A stretch of 64,000 bases of DNA, from positions 4,402,001 through 4,466,000 of the forward strand of contig JAUJPP010000011.1 of the NCBI GenBank assembly GCA_030562195.1, in the 5' to 3' direction. The notes beneath the pieces were generated by a model, which saw only the letters and a list, made by a program, of their open reading frames with translations, was not told the DNA's origin and searched no databases. Shown in pieces: positions 21,235 to 32,350 of this stretch. Made by a program: the position numbers and the translations under genes. Each line of letters starts with the position of its first letter. Within the stretch, counting starts at the first letter, position 1. Source of the DNA: Nipponacmea schrenckii (lineage: Eukaryota; Mollusca; Gastropoda; Lottiidae).

Positions 21235-22480
21235 TATTTATTGCCCTCTCTACATGTATCCTTAGGTTTGCCACCTTTTAATAACCTTTCAGTTTTCATA
21301 ACCTTTTCTCTGGACATCTGTTCTGTCCCTCTAGCCCCGGGTGGGATGTAAAGTCTTGCCCCTCGAACAATTAATTCCTCTTCTATTGGAAATCCCCTGT
21401 AATATCAAGTCACCTGGTTCTATTGTATTTATGTAGCCAGTGTTTAGAACTACATGCTTATCACTGGTTCTCCCACCCCAAGCTTTTGACTGAAACTGTA
21501 TAATTCCAGTTGGTCAAATGTCACAGTATTGTGGTGTTTGTAGTCTGACCAAGTAGCTGTTTGAACATCAAGGCTGTTTAGAAATGAAATGAAATGAATG
21601 GAGTTTTACGTCCTAATCAAAAAAAGGCTGTTTAGTCTTTCAATAAAAAATTCGGAGCAGTCAATTATTCCTCTTGCATTTAGCACATGCCCTTTGAAGG
21701 AAATGGTTAGTGTCCTTTTCACCTCTTCCTTTGGTGGTTTGTATATAAGGTTCTTTAACAGATGTGATAATAACTTGATCCAACTATAGAATGTCTGTGA
21801 TGTAAGGCTACCACTCACTCCAAAAATATCAGATAAAAACTCAAAAGTTAGATTTAACCTTAGCTTCATAAGTGTTAATATTAATTCTTGCTTAATACTA
21901 ATCTTCCTACGTGGACCTGGTTTACCTTTACTAACACTGTGTTTCTGCACTTTGGTTGACAGGAACGATACTTTCTATGCTGGTCCAGGATATCGAATAG
22001 TCTTGCATCGTCTAGTCACCAGGTCAAGTAATTTGAAAAAACACTTTTTGTTAGGAACACCTAAATACAACCTGATTTTTTTGTCAGATTTTGTAATTGA
22101 ATGCACTAAGAACTGTTTAGGCTCATTATCTTTTTAAGTGGTCAATCCTCAGCTGGAGCTTGCAGATTTGAAGTTGTTTCTGTATACAACCAGCACATTC
22201 ACAGCAGTCAGAACAGTCACATTTTATAAACAAATGAATAGTGGTGATCTGAAAGGCTGAGTTTGGACAAGAGTGTGTGTGAACCGTTCGTCTGTTGCTC
22301 AGAGGCTTGCATCTTGCTTGACGATAAATTGCTGTCACTTTGAGTTTGAGGAGATTCTTCCGATGCCGCTACCTCTTAGGGGCTGCCTGCGGGGTGCGCT
22401 CTTAGGGGGGTTGTCTAGTCACACTGGGATTAAGGTCATATCAGCAGAGGATAAGGATTTTCTGCTGATGGACTAGCATT
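21235..22480 (-). pseudogene. ISL2EU-like (DDE_4) transposase pseudogene
   Basis: Read on the minus strand, a cysteine-rich stretch (CDCSDCCECAGC, near 22200) is followed by LYLGVPNKKCFFKLLDLV with an in-frame stop downstream. Then comes an open stretch (21950-21636) with a helix-turn-helix-like region (LILTLMKLRLNLTFEFLSDI, then SGSLTSQTFYSWI) and IIDCSEFFIE, the first catalytic Asp block. After the small insertion at 21582-21623 it continues DVQTATWSDYKHHNTVTF, KAWGGRTSDK and EPGDLILQ, the second Asp block. These match the DDE_Tnp_4 transposases of ISL2EU/PIF-type elements, which usually start with a THAP domain (not seen intact). Several frameshifts and stops make it inactive. Confidence 0.85.
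21582..21623 (-). mobile_element. 42-bp SINE fragment insertion with 12-bp TSD
   Basis: AAATGAAATGAAATGAATGG then AGTTTTACGTCC is flanked by AAGGCTGTTTAG at 21570-21581 and 21624-21635. Removing the insert and one duplicate restores the transposase reading (RLNSL then DVQTATW). The pentamer tail lies at the TSD, as expected for a severely 5'-truncated retroposed SINE. Confidence 0.8.
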
Positions 22481-22764
22481 CTTGAAGTGAACTGAACAAA
22501 TGCGTGTGTGTGATTTTTGTTTCCAAAAGTTAATGACTCTTTAACCATCTCTGAAGACGGTAGTGTGAATTAGAACAGTTGAAAACGCAACTAATCGCCA
22601 TTTTTGAGCGTAAACTACTGCAACTCAGCTGGCCGGCGAACGGTGAATCACTCGCGCATGCACAACGGGAAACGTGAAAGGGTCTATTATATATCACTCG
22701 CTCCAATTCAGCAGCGAACTCGAGTTGTACACCTTAAAGATTACTCAACATTTTCAAAATAAAT

Positions 22765-23635
22765 ATATTATGTGATATAGTAAAAAGTTTTCAATGAGAT
22801 TATTTGAAAAGTTCATAAAAGGTTGAGTTTCGTGGTTTGACATAGGGAAAAAAAAAAAAAATCTTGAGGCTTACCTCCCTTTAATCACTTAACTGTCCTC
22901 ACTAACTTGAACTACAGCCTGGGTTCAACCGACTATAGCTTGATGATTCAGAATTCAATCCTTTGTTGTTGATGCAGGTCGGGGGTGGTGACATGGAAGA
23001 AGCGTCTAGTCGCTCGGATAGGACAATAAACCGATGCCCCGTGTTCTATCCGAGCGACTAGACGCTTCTTCCATGTCTACGTTAAAGACCCCTTGACAGT
23101 CGTCAATCGTAAAAGAGCCAATTTCGCTGTCCAGGCAAAAGTTTTCCCCCATTTTCACACTGTACGACGTCCGTCTTCTGTATCCCATTGGGTGCTGAAC
23201 AGTAGGACGTAAAACTCCATTCATTTCATTTTCCAATTCTCAAACATCTCCAGTCTCCTTTCTTAGGATTACATGAATCACCCTTTATTGATATAACTGG
23301 CCATTGGAAGGGTTCCCTCCCATCAGTCATATAGGTCACGTGTTATACATCTTATAACAACAGAGAATATACATGACTGGAAAACTAATCCCCTGTCTTC
23401 TACCTATCAATATATGGACTGTTCCACACAGATCAGATCATTATCTGTGTTTAAGTTTGAGTTATAGAGTTATAGAGAACTGTAAAGAAGAAAAGTAAGT
23501 GATAAATTAGTATCGTTTATTCAACATAATAAGTTATTATAAATAGAACCATGTTTAAAAATATTTAATAACATTATAATATGGTGTTTGTATCACATGT
23601 CTTCAAAAGGCTGAACTTTATCATCTGGTGGATGG
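22765..23635 (+). repeat. Dispersed block with 32-bp hairpin and SINE-like part, copy 2
   Basis: Near-identical to 10520-11325 throughout. Contains a perfect inverted repeat, arms 22990-23021 and 23046-23077. The last part (23240-23635) is also found inverted at 54215-54590. Confidence 0.8.
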
Positions 23636-23639
23636 GTTA

Positions 23640-24745
23640 TACAGAACAGAACAGAACTCAGACCCACAGCGTGGGTAACAAGATATTACATAATACATAC
23701 ATATAACAATTTCTACATTATAAATATAAATGTTGTATATATACAATATATAGAATTCTATTTGTTTAACAATTCATATATTATAATTAAATTTCTGTTT
23801 GATTCAATGGTATAAATTATTCATTTTAATATTGTCTTTTCAATATGATAGAAGAATACACTTAGATTCGATAGAACTCGTATATTATTATAATAGAATA
23901 AGTTTTGTATTTTATATTTTGATGGATAGGTTGTATAATAAATAGGGATGTATTTAGTTTTGAAAAATAATATTGATGGATGTTGACAAAGAAAAAGGTA
24001 GTGATATTCATCGCCAACTTCAATTTTATATAAAAGGCATATTTTATTATTTCTAGGGGTGTTATTCCATCTACCGGTTTCAATCGGTAATTTTAGATTA
24101 CAAGTCCTAAATTTATATAAGTTAATTCTTTGAAAAGAGTTCAATTTGAGTAAATATTCTTCAATTCCAAAATTGTGTTTTAATAGAGAATACATCTCTC
24201 CTCTAGAGGAAATACTAATATCATTGTTCTTTTTACTGGATAAATTGATCTTGGGTTTTTTGTTTGATGGAGCATTTTATTTCAGGAAATGTATTATTAA
24301 GGGGTAAAATAAATTGGTTAGGTAGGTCATTTTGATCAAGTATTTCTTGTTTGAATTATATCTATTTAAACTGTTTTTGACCTGTCTGATGTAACTCTAA
24401 CACAAGGTTATATATTCTATGAGATAGTTTTTCAGAATTTGAATTGGTGAGTTTGGACCAAAATAAAATCATACGTTGTTGAATATTTAAAATAATAAGA
24501 AATCTGCCTGTTTCTCCATAGATCATACAATATGGAGTTGTATTTCTAACGTTTAATATTCGTTTACAGTATTTTGTGTGAATTTTTTCTAGATCTGAAC
24601 AATTCTCAAATCCCCAAATTTCACATCTATACAGTAGGATCAGTAACAGTAACGTGTCATATAATTTAAATTGTAAATCTATTGGGAGTGATATATTTCT
24701 TATTTTTCTATTTAATTCAAACATAACGTTTTTTTGACTGGTCAA
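23640..24745 (-). pseudogene. CR1/L2-like LINE, 3' end of reverse transcriptase ORF
   Basis: The stretch 24745-24362 reads LNRKIRNISLPIDLQFKLYD, CEIWGFENC, IHTKYCKRILNVRNTTPYCM and YGETGRF, the conserved region C-terminal to the polymerase of many non-LTR elements. After an in-frame TAG and frameshifts, 24195-23821 reads LNSFQRINLYKFRTCNLKLP and IETGRWNNTPR, a zinc-binding-like tail domain. The 3' UTR extends to about 23640 (GAGTTCTGTTCTGTTCTG on the minus strand). The polymerase core is missing, so this is a 5'-truncated dead copy. Confidence 0.8.
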
Positions 24746-24888
24746 TAAGTTGTTTTCTAGCTAATGTAAATTAACAGTTATAATTAAATAATAAGTATAA
24801 TATAGTGATTCGGCCAGGATTTTTCAAATATGTCGGTTTACAGGGGAAGCCGGTTTATAGAGGATGCGGTTAAGAGAAGTTTCGCTGT

Positions 24889-25400
24889 ATTGGTTCTAGT
24901 AATTTTACTGACTAAACTCTATTTCAAATGTCACATAATTTATAATGAAATTCAGAACACTGATTAGATAAAAGAGTGGGTAAATTTAGATAGAGATTAT
25001 AATATTGGTTCTAGTAATTTTACTGACTAAACTCTATTTCAAATGTCACATGATTTATAATGAAATTCAGAACACTGATTAGATAAAAGAGTGGGTAAAT
25101 TTAGATAGAGATTATAATATTGGTTCTAGTAATTTTACTGACTAAACTCTATTTCAAATGTCACATGATTTATAATGAAATTCAGAACACTGATTAGATA
25201 AAAGAGTGGGTAAATTTAGATAGAGATTATAATATTGGTTCTAGTAATTTTACTGACTAAACTCTATTTCAAATGTCACATGATTTATAATGAAATTCAG
25301 AACACTGATTAGATAAAAGAGTGGGTAAATTTAGATAGAATTATAATATTGGTTCTAGTAATGTTATGACTAACTTTCTATATTAAATTCACTGATTTAA
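24889..25400 (-). repeat. 115-bp TRIM 3' repeat, about 4.4 units
   Basis: Four near-perfect 115-bp units begin near 24893, 25008, 25123 and 25238. A fifth from 25352 is much degraded and joins the TRIM-like pseudogene. Confidence 0.9.
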
Positions 25401-25434
25401 ATTATATAACTATCAGAACACTGATTGTAAAATG

Positions 25435-26135
25435 AGTGGTATTTAGAAGAGTTAAATATTTGATTCTATAAATTTCTAACTAAATCTTATTTCACATGTT
25501 ATTATTCTGTACACACTTTTTATATTTTTGTCCAAGATTTTTCTGATTTTAACAAACTGTTTTTACAACCTTTTTTAAATCAGAAACTAATTTGAGCAGT
25601 TGTTTTAGTCACTTTAGACAGGAATTTACACAACTATTTCAAATCTCATATGATTCTAATAAATTTACAGCGATGTTATTCTCCAAGTTTTTGATTCTAT
25701 TTTTATGATAACTTGTATACTTCCAAGTTATTTCTGATCTCTTATTCATCTGTTTCACAACCTTTTTAAATCAATACAATTTTTTCGTGTATCTTTCGTG
25801 ACTGTTTAAAATAACTTAAAACACAATCCTCATATCTACAATTATTACATAAAAAATCACCGTATATTTTTGTCAGTTTTATTTAGTTTTTATAAGTGTT
25901 TTGTGAAGTGAAATATGGTAATTCCGGTAATAAATGTTCACTCATACCATTTTTGTTCATTTGTTGTAATTCTTCACATTCTATCTTACAAGTACAGCCA
26001 ATGTCTCTGTTTTATCAAAACAATAAGTTTTGTTACACACCTCAAACAAAATGTGTGGCCACATCCTAAAATCTTTGGTGTATCAAAGTTGTCCCTACAT
26101 ATTGGCATTCTGTGATACTCAGTGAACGTGGCCAT
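25435..26135 (-). pseudogene. Decayed TRIM-like gene: RING, B-box, coiled coil
   Basis: ATG at 26135 (MATFTEYHRMPICRDNFDTP, then KILGCGHTFCLRC): a RING start whose first cysteine is no longer recognisable. A weak B-box follows (LCNNC, 25860), then coiled-coil matches including NRIKNLEN (about 25690) and ESNI-like sequence near 25445. Many one-base deletions break the frame and the C-terminal domain is absent. The flanks (29-bp repeats upstream, 115-bp repeats downstream) match those of the intact gene at 39822. Deletion-rich decay could partly be consensus error. Confidence 0.75.
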
Positions 26136-26169
26136 TTTTTAACTAGGATATCCTGTTTTTAAAAAAAGG

Positions 26170-26250
26170 TATATATCACAATAGAGATGTTGGTTTGGTA
26201 TATATCACATTGGATATGTTGTTTTGGTATATATCATAATGTAGATTTTG
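26170..26250 (-). repeat. 29-bp repeat upstream of TRIM-like pseudogene, about 3 units
   Basis: GGTATATATCACAATAGAGA units equal, on the minus strand, the 29-bp array at 39565-39790 in front of the intact gene. Confidence 0.7.
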
Positions 26251-26430
26251 CTTCGATAAATACATCGTTGTAATCTGTTCACTAATAAGTCTGGTTTTGA
26301 GCTCAGGCTCAATTTGGTTTCAAGAAACGTCTCTTTGATATTCCTCTATATAGTCGTATAAACGATAACAACCTTCGTTTTGTCTACAAATATATAGACG
26401 CCCCTGGTTATCTATCACATGCTTTGTCTT
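26250..26430 (-). promoter_or_regulatory. Relict promoter of the TRIM-like pseudogene
   Basis: Shares with 39365-39560 the blocks GCATGTGATAGATAACCAGG, GTTTATACGACTATATA, ATATCAAAGAGACGT and TTATTAGTGAACAGATT. Its TATA is TATATAGA rather than TATATAAA. Confidence 0.6.
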
Positions 26431-26792
26431 AAAAGATATTAAGGTTCAAGTGAGATCATGTATCAATGCATTCTATTTAATAATAATCGCTTTAATACTA
26501 AACAAGTGTCGCCTAGCAGATACGCCCATTTTAAAGATAATTTTTTTTTTAACTCATGTTGAAAGGCCAACATTTTTTGTCGAAATGACCACAATTTGAG
26601 GCCTAGTCCAAGATCTTATCAATATACACGATCGCAGCAAATTTAATTTAAATCGGATGAAAGAGAAGTCACTGGTGGGTTCATATACAAATTTTGGTGC
26701 GCTTTTACTTAGTCTAGAGCAACTAAAAAAACACTATACCAAAACATCGTCAAATTCGAACTTGTCAGAGATCTCATAAACAAAATTGATTA

Positions 26793-26827
26793 CATTCCGG
26801 ACTGATACTTGCAGCAGCTGTGGCCAT
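26793..26827 (-). pseudogene. TRIM-like 5' stub (about 12 codons)
   Basis: ATG at 26827 reads MATAAASISPEC, identical to the start of the intact gene at 39822 apart from Glu for Asp at position 11, then turns into unrelated sequence. Upstream it carries the 46-bp array found before the gene at 14693. Confidence 0.7.
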
Positions 26828-26851
26828 TCTCTATTTTTCTAGCAGTCCATA

Positions 26852-27040
26852 TATGAAGATGTCCTAGTTGAATATAGACTGTTTAGATATAAAACACACT
26901 AGATATATCCTAGTTGAATATAGACTGTTTAGATATAAAACACACTAGATATGTCCTAGTTGAATATAGACTGTTTAGATATAAAACACACTAGATATGT
27001 CCTAGTTGAATATAGACTGTTTAGATATAAAACACACTAG
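26852..27040. repeat. 46-bp minisatellite, about 4 units
   Basis: Same unit and outer flank as 14750-15835, with about 4 units instead of about 23. Confidence 0.9.
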
Positions 27041-27424
27041 AGATGTAGGTGTGATATATTCTATGGTTTATCAGGAAATATTTGATGAAGAAGTTATAAT
27101 CTGTTGATGGTCACCAACTAGTCTGATAAGAATCCTAGCGCAGTATGTGAAATATTCAGACAACAAGGGACTTTATATAATGATTCAAAATTCTAAGAAA
27201 CAGCTTGTTACCGAGTAAATAACAATAAACATTAAATTTTTCTGTATGACTCAATATAATTACCAATCTATAGTTCTATAATAGCTTTCCATTTATCAAG
27301 TTGAATAAATTATCTAAGATTTCTACCAATGATTACGTCACATGTTTTAATTTCTTTTTAATGACTTCTTCGAATTGGGAATTAAGGTCATTACTGCATA
27401 AAATATCTTGTCGTGTAAAAATTA

Positions 27425-27610
27425 AATGAAATGTATGGAGTTTTACGTCCTACTCTTCTGCACCTAATGGGCTTATGGGCTAACGAAGAGCCACGCGCTG
27501 CAGGGTGCAAGAGTGACAGCGTCATCAGCCTACTCTTTTGCATTTTTCAACTGTCGAGGGATCTTTAACATGCACTTAAATCTTTCGTTCAGATTGTGTG
27601 AGACGATGAG
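27425..27610 (-). repeat. SINE-like dispersed repeat
   Basis: ATGGAGTTTTACGTCCTACT, CACGCGCTGCAGGGTGCAAG and CAACTGTCGAGGGATCTTTA: the fullest copy of the SINE-like family here. On the minus strand it ends in GGACGTAAAACTCCAT and an ATTTC-type tail. I did not find clear tRNA-like A and B boxes. Confidence 0.6.
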
Positions 27611-28690
27611 AGGTTTAAATCTAAAAATATTTTTGTGAGCACTGACAGTCAAGCGGATCCCTTTTGGGTTTTTGCATGTCCATATTTAACTTATTTTTGT
27701 TCTAGATTTGGAATTTGATGTTTGAAATAATTGCAAATTCTTTCAGAATATCTGAGATAATGAGAAATTCAAAATTTTATAATTGTAATTTTATTTCGTC
27801 AACTGAAGTTCTAAATTCGATGTCTCCCTGACTTTATAAATAAATCTCACGTGAACCGCAAGAAAGGACAGAAATGTAAAACTACAAAGATAACTCGTAA
27901 CTAGATAAATAAAAAACTTCTCCAGAGAAACATAGACCCATACTTAATGAAAAATACAAAAACAAAAATAACAATTTCTGAAACACTGATATTTATATCT
28001 GTCTTATCACTTGGGTATAAATTCAAGCAAATTCTGTAATTTTTGCACTTATCAGCTCCTGAAGGTTTTATATGCTTTAATTTTTTTCATGGTAGGATTT
28101 TATTTGTGAAACTTACGAGTTATTCTAAAAAATTATGGAGTTAAGTCAACATATAACAGATTTATACTTAATTATTTAATTTTCTGGTCATAGATTTGAT
28201 ATTTGATTTTTAAAATCTTTCGTTCAGATTGTGTGAGACGATGAGAGGTTAATTCTAAAAATATTTTTGTGAGCACTGACAGTCAAGCGGATCCCTTTTG
28301 GGGTTTTTGCATGTCCATATTTAACTTATTTTTGTTCTAGATTTGGAATTTGATGTTTGAAATAATTGCAAATTCTTTCAGAATATCTGAGATAATGAGA
28401 AATTCAAAACTTTATAATTGTAATTTTATTTCGTCAAGTGGAAGTTCTAAATTCGATGTCTCCCTGACTTTATAAATAAATCTCACGTGAACCACGAGAA
28501 AGGACAGAAATGTAAAACTACAAAGATAACTCGTAACCTAGATCAAAAATAAAAAATTTCTCCAGAAAAACACAGACCCATACTTAAAGACAAAATACAA
28601 AAACAAAAATAACACTTTCTGAAACACTGATATTCATATCTGTCTATATCACTTGGGTATAAATTCAAGCGAATTCTGTAATTCTGTTAT
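27582..28690. repeat. Direct duplication, ~460-bp arms about 637 bp apart
   Basis: 27582-28050 and 28219-28690 are near-identical (TCTTTCGTTCAGATTGTGTG, GTCAAGCGGATCCCTTTTGG, TCGATGTCTCCCTGACTTTA). No coding potential. Confidence 0.85.
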
Positions 28691-28722
28691 CACTGATGAA
28701 GGACAACCCAGTCCGAAACGTT
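28690..28722 (+). ncRNA. Hammerhead-like ribozyme core motif
   Basis: CACTGATGAAGGACAACCCA then GTCCGAAACG: the CUGAUGA box, a GGAC/GUCC stem with one extra A, and the GAAAC box. Such motifs are common at the ends of Penelope-like elements and retrozymes. I could not define stems I and III, so activity is unproven. Confidence 0.4.
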
Positions 28723-28914
28723 TGATCATTAAACTCTTATAGTTTTAAAGAGTCTTTTCATTGGTTAGAGGGATACCTAGCCTTTAGTTTGTTATTTCAG
28801 AAATTCCTCTACGAATCTCGTAGATCCTAATAAAAGACCCTTTGCAGCCTTATCCAGCTCCTGAGAACACCTATACAGAGGTTTTATAGTCGCCGTCTCA
28901 CCTTTTTTCATTAA

Positions 28915-29185
28915 TTTCTGAGATAATGAGAAATTTAATTGGCGGAAGGTTATTTCTAAAAATAGTGGTTTTGTGTGCAGTGACAGTCAAGCGGATGTTG
29001 ATAAAATGTTTTACTTTCATTTTGACTAGTTCAAAATTTTCATGGTCATGGTATATTGAATTTTTGTAGAGAAACCAAGTATTGGCCAGGCTTTCAAGCG
29101 ACATATAGTAAAGTTCCAACGAGATTTCTGGAAAAAAGTTATAGAAGGTTGAATTTCGTGATTTTACATGGAAATAGATGGCAAA
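28915..29185 (+). repeat. Dispersed repeat, same family as 10200-10570
   Basis: GTCAAGCGGATGTTGATAAA, AAATTTTCATGGTCATG and ACATGGAAATAGATGGCAAA also occur at 42555-42730. Confidence 0.6.
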
Positions 29186-30312
29186 TGAATTGAATTATCT
29201 CAGTCATGGTCAATGTTTAACTCAAACTCTTCAACTAGACTTCCAATTTCATTAAAATTTATAATTTTTACAGCAAGATATTGACATTTATGTTTGATAA
29301 AGATGTGAAAAATCCACAGGAAATTGTAGACTTATCGCTGAACTATTGGCTTATTCAGTTGATAGAGGTCAGTTCAAATAATTTGTATCACAATCTAGAA
29401 TTTGGATCTGACCTTTTTTATAAGTCTACAATTTATTTTAAAAAGACCAGTCTATCTAACATGGCATTAATTGCTTGATGAAATAGAATATGATGGATAT
29501 GAGCTCTAATTTAGGTCGAAATGAGAAACTGTGATGACCTTGGAATAAGTCATCTTTCCTCATAATTCCAGTCCACCCAGCTGTAAATGGGTACGGAAAT
29601 CCAGGGAAGATCAATACCAAGAGGTTTGACCAAAAGGACCAGATGGTAGAAGTTGTTATCCTTGTAAAATATAGTTATGTTATTTTTGATAATTTAGTTT
29701 TGTTTTGATTAACTTTGAGAATGGTGAGATGAAGTTGGAATGTTTGCATGTTAGTTTATAGTTTGTAGTTTATTTTAGTTGACTTGCACTATATTTTATT
29801 TACCTGTTTGTTTGTTTACCTGTAATTAGCACCATACTTTCTGGTGGAGTGGAATTGATGGGTCCCAGGTACTGACCTATTTTCTTCCAGGAGATTCCTA
29901 TCATATGGTTTCCGGAGTTAAAGAATTGTCATTTCTTCAAATAGAAATCCTGACTTAATTTTATACGCAAAGTCAAGATATTAATTATTAGACCCGTAGC
30001 CGGCCTGTATACATGGGAGGTGGGGTGGGCTGGCATCGATTACTGTGAAGGGGAGCAGAACAAATGACGCTCTCTGATTGAACACAAAAATCGTCCAGGG
30101 GTGACATTGCCCCCCTAGGCCCCCTGCCCCTAACCCATTAGAAATACACCTGATGATATACAGGTATATTCAACATACATGTACATCTAAAAATAATAAT
30201 CACAAATAGATCTGAATTTACATATTTATTAACAAAAATCAAATAGTAAAAGCATACCAAGATATAGTACAATTCTGAATCAAACAGAAATAACCAAACT
30301 TGTTAATCTTAA
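29186..30312. other. No recognisable gene
   Basis: AT-rich with one short unsupported frame (29281-29478). 30040-30110 (GTGTTCAATCAGAGAGCGTC on the minus strand) matches 42995-43075. From 30200 on, the sequence is the copied 3' flank of a TRIM-like gene, with its polyadenylation signal (minus strand) at 30225-30230. Confidence 0.5.
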
Positions 30313-30779
30313 AGGGATAATAGGCGTTAGAATACACTCGTCCTAAGGCTTATATTTGTGTTTCATATTGACTATTAGTTAAATAAGTATGCATCCCACA
30401 CTTTACCAAATTTTAAAAGCCACAATAAAAATATATTCGGAATTTTAAAAAAAAGTGAGCCAGCGACGATTCCATTCAGTTTGAGAATAAAAGCGTCTGG
30501 TAAATCAACGCTAAAACATCATTGTGGAATTCAACAGTAGGGGTCAAGGACGCGTGAAAACCCACATGTTAGAGTACCTTCCCTTTATATTTACACAATT
30601 TGAAAATTGTTTGATGGATGGCTCAAGCGTTTTATGATTAACTACTTTATTTTGGGGATTTATCGGATTTTAGAGGGATTTTGATGTATAGGTAAGTCTA
30701 CTGATGGATATATACTGTTATTGTCCAAATTTGAGTGAACTTAAAATTTTATGTTCGTTCTAACGCCTATTATCCCCTT
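30313..30779. mobile_element. TTAA-flanked MITE, 467 bp
   Basis: Flanked by TTAA at 30309-30312 and 30780-30783. Terminal inverted repeats are AGGGATAATAGGCGTTAGAA and its counterpart AGGGGATAATAGGCGTTAGA. Paralogous TRIM 3' flanks at 4228-4231 and 41472-41475 have one TTAA and no insert. TTAA duplication points to piggyBac-type mobilisation. No transposase inside. Confidence 0.85.
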
Positions 30780-30834
30780 TTAAAAGGGTGATGGTCCAGA
30801 AAACTTAGAAACTAAACAATAGCTGTCAATCAAA

Positions 30835-31060
30835 TGTCACATGATTTATAATGAAATTCAGAAAACTGATTAGATAAAAGAGTGGGTAAATTTAGATAGA
30901 GATTATAATATTGGTTCTAGTAATTTTACTGACTAAACTCTATTTCAAATGTCACATGATTTATAACGAAATTCAGAACACTGATTAGATAAAAGAGTGG
31001 GTAAATTTAGATAGAGATTATAATATTGGTTCTAGTAATTTTACTGACTAAACTCTATAT
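30835..31060 (-). repeat. 115-bp TRIM 3' repeat, 2 units
   Basis: Two units directly follow the stop codon of the TRIM-like fragment at 31055. Confidence 0.85.
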
Positions 31061-31603
31061 CCATGATATTTCTTTAATCTCTATTATATCACATTGAACA
31101 ACTAACTGATTGTTACCATTTACATATCCATGGTTTTTATCACAGAGTTTAGACACGGTGATAGGATAATCCCAGCCCAAATATTTATTATCTCTTTCCA
31201 TTCTCCGGTTACTGTGTTTCATGGTTATTGTTTGACTATTATCATTAATATTCAATAAACTGAGTTGATAATCAATAATACAGTAGTTTAGTTCAGGATT
31301 GTCAACTGGTGATAGTCCAACACCAATATAAGTATCTTTATCACCCAGCCTCACTACCACACAACTCCATACCAGGTTATTGTTTCTAAACTTATTCTTA
31401 CTGTAGTTGTACTCTTTCTTTATATCACTGATATCAAATATAAACTGATACGAACCTGGTATGTTAAATGCTTTAGAAATAACAGACCCTACCTGATCTA
31501 TATCTAAACTAAAATCTTTCCCCACCCACTGTAAATACTGTACACACAGATTATAATCTTTCTCGTCCTGTTTTTCTATTTCTAACAAACGAGGTAATGT
31601 CTG
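31055..31603 (-). pseudogene. TRIM-like C-terminal fragment (177 codons open)
   Basis: Open from about 31603 to TAG 31055-31057: LEIEKQDEKDYNLCVQYLQW, IPGSYQFIFDI, SKNKFRNNNLVW, LCDKNHGY and terminal SWI. It matches the second half of the intact genes (end of coiled coil plus MATH-like domain) with its normal stop and 3' repeats. Similarity ends abruptly near 31603 (ACGAGGTAATGT then unrelated sequence), so it is 5'-truncated with no own ATG. The frame is uninterrupted, so truncation is recent or the piece serves as an exon of something else. Confidence 0.75.
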
Positions 31604-32026
31604 GTCTTAAGAGTAAGAAGGGTAGCTGGAGTCAGAAATGGTAAAACAGGATCAGCTGGTACTAGGGATTGTAGGTTGTAACATTGCGGTTAAGCAATGC
31701 TACGAAAGCACAGGCACAGGCATGTAGGCATTACCTCCAGTGATAAGAGTATCGTATGTGCAGCTGTGCAAAACAATATGAAATGAAAAGTTCAAGTAAT
31801 CATCTATAATCTTTATAATCTGAAATGTAAAAAAATACTACTGGTTCCCACAGGAACATTAATATCAATGGGAAATATAATAAATGTTTTTTACTTGTGA
31901 AACTGAAAAGTTTAATGGAATAAAGGGAGAAAAGGGACATAGCCTTAAAGCATGTTGAAGATAATGACGAGGAAAGGCACTCTATAGATAATGGTTACAT
32001 CAGAAATAAGAAGAAAAGAATTGAAT
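31604..32026. other. No recognisable gene
   Basis: Sequence between the truncated TRIM fragment and the end of the Penelope-like element. A G tract (32036-32050) marks the element side. Confidence 0.5.
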
Positions 32027-32317
32027 CTAATGAAGGGGGGGGGGGGGGGGTAATCTACCACGGACTAAGATATCATTTAAATTTTTATTTCGGGTATAGG
32101 CGAAAACTAAATCGTTTGTAAAAACTGTTGGGAATTTTTCTTGCAATTGTTTGTAGAGGTGGATAATTGTACGAGGAACTTGACCAGCTGCACTATTGTA
32201 TTGAATAACCAAGGGTATAATCTGAAAGTCTACTTGGATATTCATGCCGAACGGATGCATGGTTTGTAATTTGTTAATCCAAAAGTTTTCACGAATTAAT
32301 CGAACCAGGTTGTTCAT
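32027..32317 (-). pseudogene. PLE C-terminal piece: end of GIY-YIG plus misplaced linker
   Basis: NNLVRLIRENFWINKLQTMH then PFGMN is the usual end of the GIY-YIG domain. It is followed without a break by IPLVIQYNSAAGQVPRTIIH, LVFAYTRNKNLNDILVRGRL, a segment which in other PLEs precedes the cysteine linker and nuclease. A poly-C run then closes the frame. Confidence 0.65.
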
Positions 32318-32350
32318 ATTTCTGTTCTATTGGAATAATTTTTAGGTCTG

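Noticed and set aside
23006..23236. 76-residue frame over the hairpin repeat
   Set aside because: Lies across a dispersed repeat with an inverted repeat; no support as protein.
29281..29478. 65-residue frame as a gene
   Set aside because: No motif, no codon or context support; a chance frame in AT-rich DNA.
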